A stretch of DNA of 64,000 bases from positions 1,302,001 to 1,366,000 of the forward strand of contig CAWHVW010000002.1 of NCBI GenBank assembly GCA_963832965.1. The letters are read 5' to 3'. The notes beneath the pieces were generated by a model that was not told the origin of the DNA, did no database searches, and was given only the letters and a program-made list of their open reading frames with translations. The position numbers were made by a program, and so were the translations under genes. Of the stretch, positions 35,401 through 43,698 are shown one piece after another (position 1 is the stretch's first letter; every line of letters begins with the position of its first letter). This stretch comes from CAWACP01 sp963832965. GTDB lineage: Bacteria > Acidobacteriota > Terriglobia > Bryobacterales > Bryobacteraceae.

Positions 35401-36498
35401 TCACTTTACCACCCACGCGTCCACGGCGAACTCGTCCCCGGTGATCTGATGCAGGCGGACATCGCGAAACAAAATAGCGTCCTTGCGGTGTCTCCGCCCA
35501 GTGCCGCCCACCACCGGCAGAGAGTGCATGCCCCCCAGAATCTTTGGCGCGTAATAGAAGAAGATCTTGTCCACCACGCCGGCTTCCAGCGCCGCCCAGT
35601 TCACCTTGCTGCCCGCCTCGATCATCAATGATCGGTATTGCTCCCTGGCCAGAAATTCCACCACCTGGCGCAAGTCCGTTCGGCCACCGGGCCCGTCGGC
35701 CACCAGCACCCGCACGCCGCGCGTTTCGAGCTGCCGGCGGCGATCCAGCGACGATGCTGAAGTAGTGGCCACCAGGACGTCGTCCGCGGCGGACATCACC
35801 ATGCGCGAATCGAGCGGAAGGCGCAGCGTGGAATCCACCACGATGCGCAGCAGCGGGCGGCTGCGCTCGAGGCCGGTCCGGTCAGTCAAGAGCGGGTCGT
35901 CGCTCAACAGCGTGCCGATGCCGGTGAGAATGGCGTCGTGCAGGTGGCGCACCTGTTGCACGTGGGCGCGGGCCTGCGCGCTGGTGATCCAGCCGGAGTT
36001 GTCCTCGGGCGCGGCGATCTTGCCGTCCAGGGTCACCGCGGATTTCAGCGTCACCAGCGGCCGTCCATTGCGCATGGCGAAAACGAAGGCGTCGTTGAGC
36101 TGCTCGGCTTCGCCCGTGTATTCAGCCGCGATCTCCATGGGAATGCCCGCGGCCTCCAGACGCCGCATGCCCTCGCCCGCTACCAATGGATTCGGATCGC
36201 GCATCGCCACGGTCACTCGAGAGACGCCCGCGGCGATCACCGCGTCGGCGCACGGAGGGGTCCGTCCCTGATGCGAACAGGGTTCCAGCGTGAGATACAG
36301 TTCCGCGCCGCGCGCTCGTTCGCCGGCCTGCTCCAGCGCGATCACTTCGGCGTGTTTCACGCCCGCCCACGTATGGTATCCGCGTCCCACCACCTCGCCA
36401 TCCCGCACCACCACCGCGCCCACGACTGGGTTGGGACTGGTACGTCCGGCGCCGAGGCGCGCCAGCGCCAGCGCCTCCTCCATGAAAGGCGATTTCAT
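35401..36498 (-). CDS. ribD: bifunctional riboflavin biosynthesis deaminase/reductase
   Basis: A 365-residue protein. The deaminase half has HAEVIALEQAG and PCSHQGRTPPCADAVI (zinc ligands). The reductase half has VTLKSAVTLDGKIA and SRPLLRIVVDSTLRLPLDSR, then FLAREQYRSLMIEAGSKVN. It catalyses two steps from the GTP-derived pyrimidine to the ribityl precursor of riboflavin. Its ATG overlaps the ftsY TGA by 4 bp (ATGA), so they are coupled. The other flavin gene here, ribF, is 8 kb away. Confidence 0.93.
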   Translation of the reverse strand: MKSPFMEEALALARLGAGRTSPNPVVGAVVVRDGEVVGRGYHTWAGVKHAEVIALEQAGERARGAELYLTLEPCSHQGRTPPCADAVIAAGVSRVTVAMRDPNPLVAGEGMRRLEAAGIPMEIAAEYTGEAEQLNDAFVFAMRNGRPLVTLKSAVTLDGKIAAPEDNSGWITSAQARAHVQQVRHLHDAILTGIGTLLSDDPLLTDRTGLERSRPLLRIVVDSTLRLPLDSRMVMSAADDVLVATTSASSLDRRRQLETRGVRVLVADGPGGRTDLRQVVEFLAREQYRSLMIEAGSKVNWAALEAGVVDKIFFYYAPKILGGMHSLPVVGGTGRRHRKDAILFRDVRLHQITGDEFAVDAWVVK

Positions 36499-37451
36499 TT
36501 GGGTTCGAATATGGACGCGATGAACTGTTCCGGATCGAAAGGCAGCAGATCGTCCGCCTTCTCGCCCACGCCGATGTAGCGGATGGGCAGATTCAGCTCG
36601 CGGGTGATGGCCACCACCACGCCGCCTTTCGCCGTGCCGTCCAGCTTGGTGAGCACGATGCCGGTAACCCCGCTGGATTCGGTGAAGCGACGCGCCTGCT
36701 CGAGGCCGTTCTGCCCCGTTGTCGCATCCAGCACCAGCAGCACTTCATGGGGCGCACCGGACACCACGCGCGTGGCGGTCCGGCGCATCTTCTCCAGCTC
36801 CGCCATCAGATTTTCTTTGGTATGCAGCCGCCCGGCGGTGTCCACAATCACATAATCCACTTTGCGGGCTTTGGCCGCCTGCAAGGCGTCGAAGATTACC
36901 GCGCTGGGGTCCGCCCCGGATTTCTGACGGATCACCTCGGTTCCGGTGCGCTGGCCCCACACTTCGAGCTGTTCGATGGCCGCGGCGCGAAACGTGTCGG
37001 CGGCGCAGAGCAGCACCTTGCGGCCTTCGGACTGGTATCGCCGCGCCAGCTTGCCGATGGTGGTGGTCTTGCCGGAGCCGTTCACGCCCACTACCATCAC
37101 CACGGCGGGGGGCTCGGCCACATGCGGCATGGGGCGCTCGGCGCCTTCCAGAACTTCCAGCAGATGCTCGCGAATCAGGCGCTTCAATTCCTCGCCGTCG
37201 CCAAGCTGGTGGCGCTCCACGCGCTCGCGCAAGCGGTCGACAATCTCCGTCGTGGTGGCTACGCCGATGTCCGCGGTGTACAGCGTCTCTTCGATTTCGT
37301 CGAGAACCGCCGCGTCGATTTCCTTGCGGCCGGCGAGCGCGTCCTCCAGCCGGTCCAGCAGGCCCGAACGGGTTTTCTGAATGCCTGCTTTAAGACGGTC
37401 GAGCAGTCCCGGTTCCTGCGAAACCGAGCCGAACAGGGTCTGGATGGCCAT
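36495..37451 (-). CDS. ftsY: signal recognition particle receptor FtsY
   Basis: A 318-residue NG-domain GTPase with no long acidic A domain. It has VVGVNGSGKTTTIGKLARRY (G1), DTFRAAAIEQL, VIVDTAGRLHTKENLM (G3), VLTKLDGTAKGGVV (G4) and IRYIGVGEKADDLLPFDPEQ. It docks SRP-ribosome complexes at the membrane for co-translational insertion. It is followed directly by ribD. Confidence 0.94.
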   Translation of the reverse strand: MAIQTLFGSVSQEPGLLDRLKAGIQKTRSGLLDRLEDALAGRKEIDAAVLDEIEETLYTADIGVATTTEIVDRLRERVERHQLGDGEELKRLIREHLLEVLEGAERPMPHVAEPPAVVMVVGVNGSGKTTTIGKLARRYQSEGRKVLLCAADTFRAAAIEQLEVWGQRTGTEVIRQKSGADPSAVIFDALQAAKARKVDYVIVDTAGRLHTKENLMAELEKMRRTATRVVSGAPHEVLLVLDATTGQNGLEQARRFTESSGVTGIVLTKLDGTAKGGVVVAITRELNLPIRYIGVGEKADDLLPFDPEQFIASIFEPK

Positions 37452-37474
37452 GCGCTTGTAACTATCTTACAGAC

Positions 37475-37497
37475 GGGGGACAGACGGGTGCGTCCCC
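37475..37497. repeat. GGGGACAGACGG-type repeat, single copy
   Basis: GGGGGACAGACGGGTGCG then TCCCC, related to 14825-14846 and palindromic at its ends (GGGGAC...GTCCCC). It lies in the 53-bp gap between the ftsY start and the radical SAM stop. Confidence 0.55.
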
Positions 37498-37504
37498 AAT
37501 CGCC

Positions 37505-38608
37505 TCAGACCGCTGTTAGAATGCTTCGCCCGGGGGACCCAGCCGTCCGTCTCCTTCCCGGCTGATACGCGCACCGCGGATCTTCCGCCAGATAGTTTCC
37601 AGTAAGGGCGTGAGCCCGGGAACGAGATCCCCCGCAAATGTTGCGGTACTCGCACTGGCCGCATTTGCCCTCGCGCTGGTTGATATCGCGGAGGGAACGG
37701 AACAGCTCCGAGTTGCGGTAGACATCCACCAGAGAATCGTGAAGCACGTTGCCCGCGGAGATGGGCAGGAATCCGCTGGGATAAATCTCACCGGTGTGGG
37801 ACACGAACAGGAAGCCCTTGCCGTCGCTGACGCCCGCCGTCCGGTACATCATTTTGCGGGAGGGACTTTCGACGTGCCCGTCCTCCTTCAACCGCTGCGC
37901 CACATAGCGCCGGTAGTGCATGGCTTCGGTGGTTTTCACATCGTACGATGAGGTGCGCGAGACCTGGTACAGCGATTCGAATACCTGCTCGTATTCCTCC
38001 GGCGTGAGATCGTCACTGGCCTGCGCGCGGCCGGTTACGACGAGGAAGAAAAGGCTCCACATGCGGGCGCCCACTTCTTCCACCATGACGGCCATTTCCC
38101 GGATCTTGTGCATGTTGCGGCGGGTGATGGTGGTCTGCACCTGCGTTTCCAGCCCAATCATCTGCGCCTCCCGAAGCGCCACCATGGCGCGACGAAAAGA
38201 CCCATGCACGCCGCGGAAGCTGTCGTGCGTTTCGGCGTCCGGTCCGTCCACGCTGACGGCCATCCGCGATACTCCGCACTTCCTGAAGCGGCGCACCGCC
38301 TCCGCCGTCAGCAGCGGGGTCGCGCTGGGGCTGACATTGGTGCGCAGGCCGAGACTCACGCTGTAGTCCATCAGATCGAAAAGATCCGGCCGCTGCAGCG
38401 GATCACCACCCGTGAAAACCATCAGAGGACTGCCGAAGCGTTGCACTTCTTCCAGGAATGCGCGAGCCTGCCCGGTGGTGAGTTCGTTCGGGTTGCGCAG
38501 CGGCTGGGCGGAGGCACGGCAGTGCGCGCAGCTCAGATCGCAGGCCTGGGTGGTCTCCCAGATCACCAGCATGGGCGACATATCGAAGTTCATGGGCACG
38601 GAATTCAC
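37505..38608 (-). CDS. radical SAM/SPASM protein
   Basis: A 367-residue protein. VIWETTQACDLSCAHCRASA has the CxxxCxxC that binds the radical SAM cluster. FTGGDPLQRPDLFDL and SVDGPDAETHDSFRG follow. The C-terminal cysteines in GKCGQCEYRNICGGSRSRAH and EDPRCAYQP form a SPASM-type site. It resembles the TIGR04053-like radical SAM proteins. The substrate is unknown, and no precursor peptide or partner is seen nearby. Two start candidates are GTG 38608 and ATG 38593 (MNFDMSPM). Confidence 0.85.
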   Translation of the reverse strand: MNSVPMNFDMSPMLVIWETTQACDLSCAHCRASAQPLRNPNELTTGQARAFLEEVQRFGSPLMVFTGGDPLQRPDLFDLMDYSVSLGLRTNVSPSATPLLTAEAVRRFRKCGVSRMAVSVDGPDAETHDSFRGVHGSFRRAMVALREAQMIGLETQVQTTITRRNMHKIREMAVMVEEVGARMWSLFFLVVTGRAQASDDLTPEEYEQVFESLYQVSRTSSYDVKTTEAMHYRRYVAQRLKEDGHVESPSRKMMYRTAGVSDGKGFLFVSHTGEIYPSGFLPISAGNVLHDSLVDVYRNSELFRSLRDINQREGKCGQCEYRNICGGSRSRAHALTGNYLAEDPRCAYQPGRRRTAGSPGRSILTAV

Positions 38609-38627
38609 CGCCTTATGCCATGAAAGG

Positions 38628-38642
38628 GCAATCGGGCGGCCA
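38628..38642 (-). promoter_or_regulatory. possible sigma-54-like -24/-12 element
   Basis: On the minus strand TGGC-N7-TTGC has the GG and GC 12 bases apart, as in -24/-12 promoters. It lies about 20 bases before the radical SAM start. A single short match in GC-rich DNA could be chance. Confidence 0.25.
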
Positions 38643-38738
38643 AAGGCGATTCGGCCGATTTTGGCGGGAATTGCTCAATTCGGACCCGGGAGGGCTTTGG
38701 TGAACCGCTGCGAAATGGGTGAAATGCCCCAGGAATGA

Positions 38739-39074
38739 TCAGCTGGTCTGGGGCAGGTTCCGGGCGCGGCCCGACTCGGTATTAGACATGTTGCGATTGC
38801 AGACCGGCTCGAGTTCCTGGATCAGACGATCCTGGCGGGCAAACCGGGCATGAGCCGAGCAGACCTCAAAGGTGAAGCCGGTGGGCGAACGGTCGGCCAC
38901 GGCGCGGTTCGCCGCCTGCAGATGGGCAAGCAGAGCCGCTTTGATGTTTTCGCTTTCCCCGACGAATATCCACTCGCGTGCGTTCGACAGTCCATAGACA
39001 CCCGCTGATGGTGGCGCGTACCGCTCAATCAACAACTCCGAAAACGTCGATGCCACGTAGTTCTGAAAAGGCAA
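38739..39074 (-). CDS. small GIY-YIG-like protein
   Basis: A 111-residue protein. SAGVYGLSNAREWIFVGESE and NIKAALLAHL look like a GIY-YIG core (GVY...IFVG) with the first tyrosine motif kept and the second changed from YIG/YVG to FVG. RLIQELEPVCNR follows near the C-terminus. It is much shorter than UvrC or homing nucleases, and the usual catalytic Arg/Glu pair is not obvious. Start codon TTG 39074, with GGAGAGA just upstream. Nuclease activity is unproven. Confidence 0.6.
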   Translation of the reverse strand: MPFQNYVASTFSELLIERYAPPSAGVYGLSNAREWIFVGESENIKAALLAHLQAANRAVADRSPTGFTFEVCSAHARFARQDRLIQELEPVCNRNMSNTESGRARNLPQTS

Positions 39075-39173
39075 ATCTCTCCGATGCCGCGGCCGGACGG
39101 GCCGGGCTGTGCTGCGTGGTGAGTATGCGCCGCGCTGCCGGGGAAGTCAATGAAATAATGGTCTTAGCGATTT

Positions 39174-40013
39174 ATGCAAACCGGAGAATTCAGCAGAACG
39201 GCGCGCGCCGCGGCCTTGCATCGCGCTGTTCATCAGGTGCTGGAGAACGGCCTGATTTTCGCCGATCCGCTGGCGGTGCGCATCCTTGGGGAAGATCCCG
39301 GCAGCATCGCTCGCGACGCTGAGAAATACGAGCCGGGCCGAAGGATGAGGATTTTTATCGCCGTCAGAACGCGCTTCGCCGAAGACGCTCTGGCAGCGGC
39401 GGTGGAGCGGGGCGTCAGTCAACTGGTGGTGCTGGGCGCCGGCCTGGACACGTACGCATATCGCGGCGAGCTGCGCGACCGCCTGCGTATTTTCGAGGTG
39501 GACCATCCGGCCACGCAGGAGTGGAAGCGCCGCTCCCTCGCCGATGCGTCGATCCCCTCGCCGGCCGGACTGACCTTCGCTCCGGTCGATTTCGAACGTG
39601 AGACGCTGGCCGATGGCCTGGGGGCTGCCGGTTTCGATCCGGCGCGGCCAACGTTCTTTACGTGGCTGGGAGTGGTGCCTTACCTGACCGAGGAAGCGAT
39701 CTGGTCGATGCTGCGCTTCATCGCGGGCCTGCCCACTGGCGCGCAGGTGGTGTTCGACTACGGCAATCCCCCGGATTCCCTGTCGCCGGAAATGCGCCTC
39801 AGCCATGACCAGCGCGCCGCGCGCGTGGCCGCCGCCGGCGAGTCCTTCAAGACATATTTTGAAGCGGATCAGCTTCGCGTCAAACTAACCGGAGCCGGGT
39901 TCAGGGACGTCGAGGACCTGGGCCCGCCGGAGTTCGCCGCGCGCTACTTCCCCCAACGCGCCGCGTCCGTTCCCGCGAAGGGCGGCCACATTGTGCGCGC
40001 GTCGACGGTCTGA
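39174..40013 (+). CDS. SAM-dependent methyltransferase (leucine carboxyl methyltransferase-like)
   Basis: A 279-residue protein. FSRTARAAALHRAVHQVLEN, FADPLAVRILG, the SAM loop VVLGAGLDTYAYRG and FEVDHPATQEWKRR fit the LCMT-superfamily enzymes of TIGR00027 type. They methylate small molecules or carboxyl groups, and the substrate here is unknown. No obvious Shine-Dalgarno lies before ATG 39174. It is monocistronic. Confidence 0.86.
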   Translation: MQTGEFSRTARAAALHRAVHQVLENGLIFADPLAVRILGEDPGSIARDAEKYEPGRRMRIFIAVRTRFAEDALAAAVERGVSQLVVLGAGLDTYAYRGELRDRLRIFEVDHPATQEWKRRSLADASIPSPAGLTFAPVDFERETLADGLGAAGFDPARPTFFTWLGVVPYLTEEAIWSMLRFIAGLPTGAQVVFDYGNPPDSLSPEMRLSHDQRAARVAAAGESFKTYFEADQLRVKLTGAGFRDVEDLGPPEFAARYFPQRAASVPAKGGHIVRASTV

Positions 40014-40018
40014 ATGGC

Positions 40019-40047
40019 TGGACAACCGGCCATCCTTGGGGTATAGT
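40019..40047 (+). promoter_or_regulatory. sigma-70-like promoter of the secreted protein at 40125
   Basis: TGGACA (40019-40024) and TATAGT (40042-40047) are separated by 17 bases, close to the vegetative consensus. A ~70-base leader with a purine-rich GAAAAGAGG about 14 bases before ATG 40125 follows. The -35 overlaps the end of the methyltransferase gene's 3' region. Confidence 0.6.
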
Positions 40048-40124
40048 TCGTAGACTGAATGGGGCGCGCGGAACCTCGTACGCCGCAAATCAAAACATAA
40101 CGAAAAGAGGATTATAAATCAGCC

Positions 40125-40904
40125 ATGACCACGCGTCTGTTTGCTGCAGCAACACTCCTGTTCGCGGCCACCACCGTGTCCGCTCAGGGGTACAAGTATC
40201 TGACTTCCGTCGCCACCTTCAAAGTGGCGCCAGGAAAGGAGAACGCCTTCGTCGAAAAGGGAAAGGCCTTTGCGCCGACACTCGACAAACTGATGGAGTC
40301 CGGCGTTGTCCTCGCCTACGGCATCGATGTCGACATGCTTCATGTTCCGGGAAATAACAACGTCGATTTCTGGGTGGTAATCCCCAATTTCGATGCCATG
40401 GACAAGGAGGAGGGCGCGATTCAGGAGTTCATCAAAGCGAACCCTGGCCTGATGGGGGACCTGACTGCCATGACCGATATGAGCGCTCACCATGATCTCG
40501 TCGTCCGAACCCGGGAGAACGGTCGCAACAGCGTCCCCGCGGGCTCCAAGCCGATCGAAGACTTCGATATGGTGCGCGTCAAGCCCGGACACATGCAGGA
40601 CTTTGTAACGATGTTCAAGAAATATGATCAGCCGGTCTACGATAAACTCGTCGCCGATGGGGTGATCTATGCCTACGAAATGGACACCGAGGCCGTGCAC
40701 ACGATGGAGCCCGGTCTGGTCTGGGTCATCGTGACCATGCCCAACCTCGGAGCCAAGGACAAGGTGAACGCCGCCTTCGACGAAGCCGACAAGAAGCTCT
40801 CCGATGGCGAGCGCGACATGAACGAAAAGGTCTACCTGGATACGGTAGTTCTCGGTTCACACCGCGACAGCCTGTCCACCAGCGTCGTCTATAAAGCGAA
40901 ATAG
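40125..40904 (+). CDS. exported protein with two dimeric alpha-beta barrel-like repeats
   Basis: A 259-residue protein with a signal peptide (RLFAAATLLFAATTVSAQ). It has two similar halves: YKYLTSVATFKVAPGKENAF with VVLAYGIDVDMLHVPGN, and FDMVRVKPGHMQDFVTMFKK with VIYAYEMDTEAVHTMEPG. Each looks like a ferredoxin-like dimeric alpha-beta barrel unit. I recognise no named family or active site. It has its own promoter and a weak ribosome-binding site. Confidence 0.7.
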   Translation: MTTRLFAAATLLFAATTVSAQGYKYLTSVATFKVAPGKENAFVEKGKAFAPTLDKLMESGVVLAYGIDVDMLHVPGNNNVDFWVVIPNFDAMDKEEGAIQEFIKANPGLMGDLTAMTDMSAHHDLVVRTRENGRNSVPAGSKPIEDFDMVRVKPGHMQDFVTMFKKYDQPVYDKLVADGVIYAYEMDTEAVHTMEPGLVWVIVTMPNLGAKDKVNAAFDEADKKLSDGERDMNEKVYLDTVVLGSHRDSLSTSVVYKAK

Positions 40905-41042
40905 CGGGTCCTTCCACGGCCGTGGGCGGGCGAGTCAGCGGACCGCCCGCTCTCTGGTACTTTCAGAGCCCCATCGGTACCTTTTGGCCAGCGGTCTGGT
41001 ACGGCCCTTGGTACCGGACGAATTGTTACCGCCCGGCTATTC

Positions 41043-41339
41043 GTGCTCTCGCGGGCCGTGGCTAAGATTCAACCAGTGCCGGAGAGAACCAAAACATCAA
41101 AAACCTACCCGTTTCGATGGCTGGTTCGGCCCATGGTGCTTCTGGTTGTTTGCGCATCCGGATTTGCTTCGACCATTACGCCGGACCGCGGGAACCTTGT
41201 CCTGAACGGCGACGCCAGGCCCGCGCCCGTCGCTGCCGCAATTCCGCGCATTTCTCCCACGGAATCGGACAGCATGTCGCTGCTGGGGCTTTCCCTGATC
41301 GGTCTGGCGTTCCTGCTGGGGAAGAGGCTGAACCCGTGA
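41043..41339 (+). CDS. small exported protein with a PEP-CTERM-like tail
   Basis: A 98-residue frame from GTG 41043, with ATG 41133 (MVLLVVCASGFAST) as an alternative start. It has a hydrophobic signal-like segment, a short polar part, then a C-terminal hydrophobic helix and basic end (MSLLGLSLIGLAFLLGKRLNP is 21 residues, so in short MSLLGLSLIGLAFL then GKRLNP). The tail recalls PEP-CTERM sorting tails, but the PEP motif is absent. It could also be a simple membrane peptide. Confidence 0.45.
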   Translation: MLSRAVAKIQPVPERTKTSKTYPFRWLVRPMVLLVVCASGFASTITPDRGNLVLNGDARPAPVAAAIPRISPTESDSMSLLGLSLIGLAFLLGKRLNP

Positions 41340-41342
41340 TGG

Positions 41343-41711
41343 TTACCAGCGCGGCTCGCGCCTACCGCGGTTGTATCCGCCCCCGCCGCCGCTGCCACCA
41401 CCCGGTCCACGCCCCCGGCCGCCGCCGCCACCACCGCCGCCACCACCGCCGCCCGGAGCCCGTTCGGCCCGTGGGCGCGCTTCGTTGACATTGATCGCCC
41501 GGCCGTTGATCTCGCGGCCATTGAGTGCGCCGATCGCTTTGGCGGCCTCGGCCGCGTTCGTCATCTCGACGAAGGCGAATCCACGCGGCTGCCCGGTGTC
41601 GCGGTCTCTGACAATGCTGACCCTCTCCACGGCCCCAAACTCGCCGAATGCGGACTCCAGCTCAGCCTCGTTCGTTTGATACGACAGGTTTCCTACAAAT
41701 ACGTTGGTCAT
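41343..41711 (-). CDS. RNA-recognition-motif protein with Gly-rich tail
   Basis: A 122-residue protein. VFVGNL (RNP2) and RGFAFVEM (RNP1) mark one complete RRM. It is followed by a tail that is nearly all Gly and Arg (from about residue 87) and ends YNRGRREPRW. It resembles bacterial Rbp proteins that bind single-stranded RNA and are often cold-induced. The start is ATG 41711 (MTNVFVG). The 5' region up to 41946 shows no clear promoter. Confidence 0.88.
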   Translation of the reverse strand: MTNVFVGNLSYQTNEAELESAFGEFGAVERVSIVRDRDTGQPRGFAFVEMTNAAEAAKAIGALNGREINGRAINVNEARPRAERAPGGGGGGGGGGGGRGRGPGGGSGGGGGYNRGRREPRW

Positions 41712-41879
41712 TCCCACTCCTGAGCACTGCAATTACTGTGCAGTCGCTTACACCGGCAAGCTAAATCCCGGCCCCAAAACATCGCGGACAGAGGTAACTG
41801 CGGGCGGTCCGTTCAGCATACCACCCACTGATAATTACGGGCAATCGTAAAGCGCGAGGTGCGGCCCGGAAGGTGCTTA

Positions 41880-41904
41880 CCGAACCGCAACGGTGACGGA
41901 GCGG
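41880..41904 (-). repeat. REP-like repeat
   Basis: The 25-bp element in reverse orientation (CCGAACCGCAACGGTGACGG then AGCGG on the + strand). It is 42 bp beyond the stop of the minus-strand TIGR03437 gene and in that gene's orientation. Confidence 0.72.
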
Positions 41905-41946
41905 CATCCTGCTAGAGGGGCAGGAGGCCGCTTCCGTGTCCGGACC

Positions 41947-43566
41947 TCACTGATAGGTGACGAACGAATCATACGAGACGGACGTCGACGCGAATCCGTA
42001 GTCGAGCCCCGTAGCCGCGAAGGTCGTATATGGCGACGAGTTGCCGACTTCAAGCAATCCTGACCCGAATCCGTCGATAGTTGTGCTGACCGGAAGCTGG
42101 AGCAATACATCCGGCCCAACCGTGAACGTGCCCTGGGCAACTGGCACGGTGCAGGTGAAAAGCGCGCCAACTTCCGGCGGTCCAATCTGCGCTGAAAGTC
42201 CCGTGATCTTCGCGAAACTGCCAGGCGCCCCACCGGTCCAGTTCACGGTCACGCCGCCTGTGCGCGAGACGGTCGTAATACTGGTTTCGTTCGTCCAGGT
42301 GAAGGCCTGCTCAGGCACAGTCAGATTCAACGAGAACGCCCCCACGTCGGCTCCGCCTGCCCCATTGTTAATTGCATAGCCGCCGGGACTAAGAAAAGTG
42401 GACGTGTTTTTGGTCGAATACGCGCCCTTCTGCGAGGCGATGGGCAGCATGGGCTGGGGTCCGTTTGGACCGGTATTATTGATCATCGGACCGGCATCCA
42501 GTCCCGTGAAGACCGGAATGGTCGGCGTTGACCCTCCCGAATAGGTGCTCACGATACACGATCCGATGGCCGCCACCTGGAAGCTGGTTGTCCCGAAGAA
42601 AGTGAGTGGCTGAAGATTGATAAAGCTCGCGCTGCCGGAGTCGGCGCTGGTGGTCCCCAGGATCGGAAACGTCTCCGAGGTTCGGTTCAGGCTAATGGAG
42701 CCCAGGTTGACCGAAGCCTTTGAAAATATCTCCGACCAGACCGTGGACGAAAGGCCGTTGGCATCCGAGCACACGCGATTCGGATCGGTGGTAACCGGCA
42801 TCGTCGTAGTGGGGCTGGCAACATTGTTAATGACGAGCGTCACCGGAACGCTGCATCCGGTAACCCCCGCTGGCACGGTGAACACGACCTGATTGATCCC
42901 CGCGCAGCAACCCGAGGGGCCCTGATAACCGGTGGCCACCTTTTGCCCGCCGACAAAGAGGTCCAGCGGAATGCCGGTCAGGTTGATTGCCTGGGGCTGG
43001 TCGGCGTCGTTGTACGGCAAAGCGCCGAGTCCCGTACCCCAGATGATCACCGGATCGCCTGGCATTGCCGCTGCCGTGGGATTGAAAACCTGCCCGTTGA
43101 CATCGGTAATGACCCCCGGTCCATCCCCCTGATAATTGACCGAGAACGTGCCGAAGCTGTTGGCAACCACTTCAACGTTGTAAAGCGCGCTGGTGACGCC
43201 CTTGTAGGTGACACTGACCTGCACGGTTCCCACCGGCGTGGTGGACGGCATAACCGCGGCAACCTGACTGGCGATGGTAAAGATCATGGGAGCCTGAACG
43301 GTGTTCCCGTTCGCCGTGACATTCACGGACGTGTCGCTGAGTGTGGTACCGATGGGGAATGCGGTGGGTTTCTGGATCGCCGCCGGACCCAGGTTGGTTC
43401 CAAAAACCGTGAACATGGAACCCTGCGCAATCCCTGCATTTGGCATCCCCTGTTGGGCTTCGCTGGCCGCGTTTTGAACGCCGCTGACTGTCCTTATGGT
43501 GGGAGTCTGCGCGAACAAGCCGACGCCAAGCGATGCATAGAGCAATCCTGCAAAAAGCGATCTCAT
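41947..43566 (-). CDS. exported protein with TIGR03437-type Ig-like domain (Solibacter family)
   Basis: A 539-residue protein with a signal peptide (RSLFAGLLYASLGVGLFAQ). QGSMFTVFGTNLGPA, LSDTSVNVTANGNTVQAPMI and VAAVMPSTTPVGTVQVSVTY have the pattern of the TIGR03437 domain typical of Ca. Solibacter, and later GDPVIIWGTGLGALPYNDAD. The second half has no recognised domain. It is probably cell-surface or secreted. ATG 43566 is the family-like start; the frame is open further upstream. A REP copy follows the stop. Confidence 0.82.
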   Translation of the reverse strand: MRSLFAGLLYASLGVGLFAQTPTIRTVSGVQNAASEAQQGMPNAGIAQGSMFTVFGTNLGPAAIQKPTAFPIGTTLSDTSVNVTANGNTVQAPMIFTIASQVAAVMPSTTPVGTVQVSVTYKGVTSALYNVEVVANSFGTFSVNYQGDGPGVITDVNGQVFNPTAAAMPGDPVIIWGTGLGALPYNDADQPQAINLTGIPLDLFVGGQKVATGYQGPSGCCAGINQVVFTVPAGVTGCSVPVTLVINNVASPTTTMPVTTDPNRVCSDANGLSSTVWSEIFSKASVNLGSISLNRTSETFPILGTTSADSGSASFINLQPLTFFGTTSFQVAAIGSCIVSTYSGGSTPTIPVFTGLDAGPMINNTGPNGPQPMLPIASQKGAYSTKNTSTFLSPGGYAINNGAGGADVGAFSLNLTVPEQAFTWTNETSITTVSRTGGVTVNWTGGAPGSFAKITGLSAQIGPPEVGALFTCTVPVAQGTFTVGPDVLLQLPVSTTIDGFGSGLLEVGNSSPYTTFAATGLDYGFASTSVSYDSFVTYQ

Positions 43567-43698
43567 GGTGTTTCCGTGCCTCCGTCCGATGGATAGGTTG
43601 GGGGAAAAGCCACCTGCCTGGCTTCCCCACGTTGTGTCGGATGTTAGCATGATTCCGAGTCGCGGTCCACAAGGAAAATCATTCGAATACCGCAGCAG

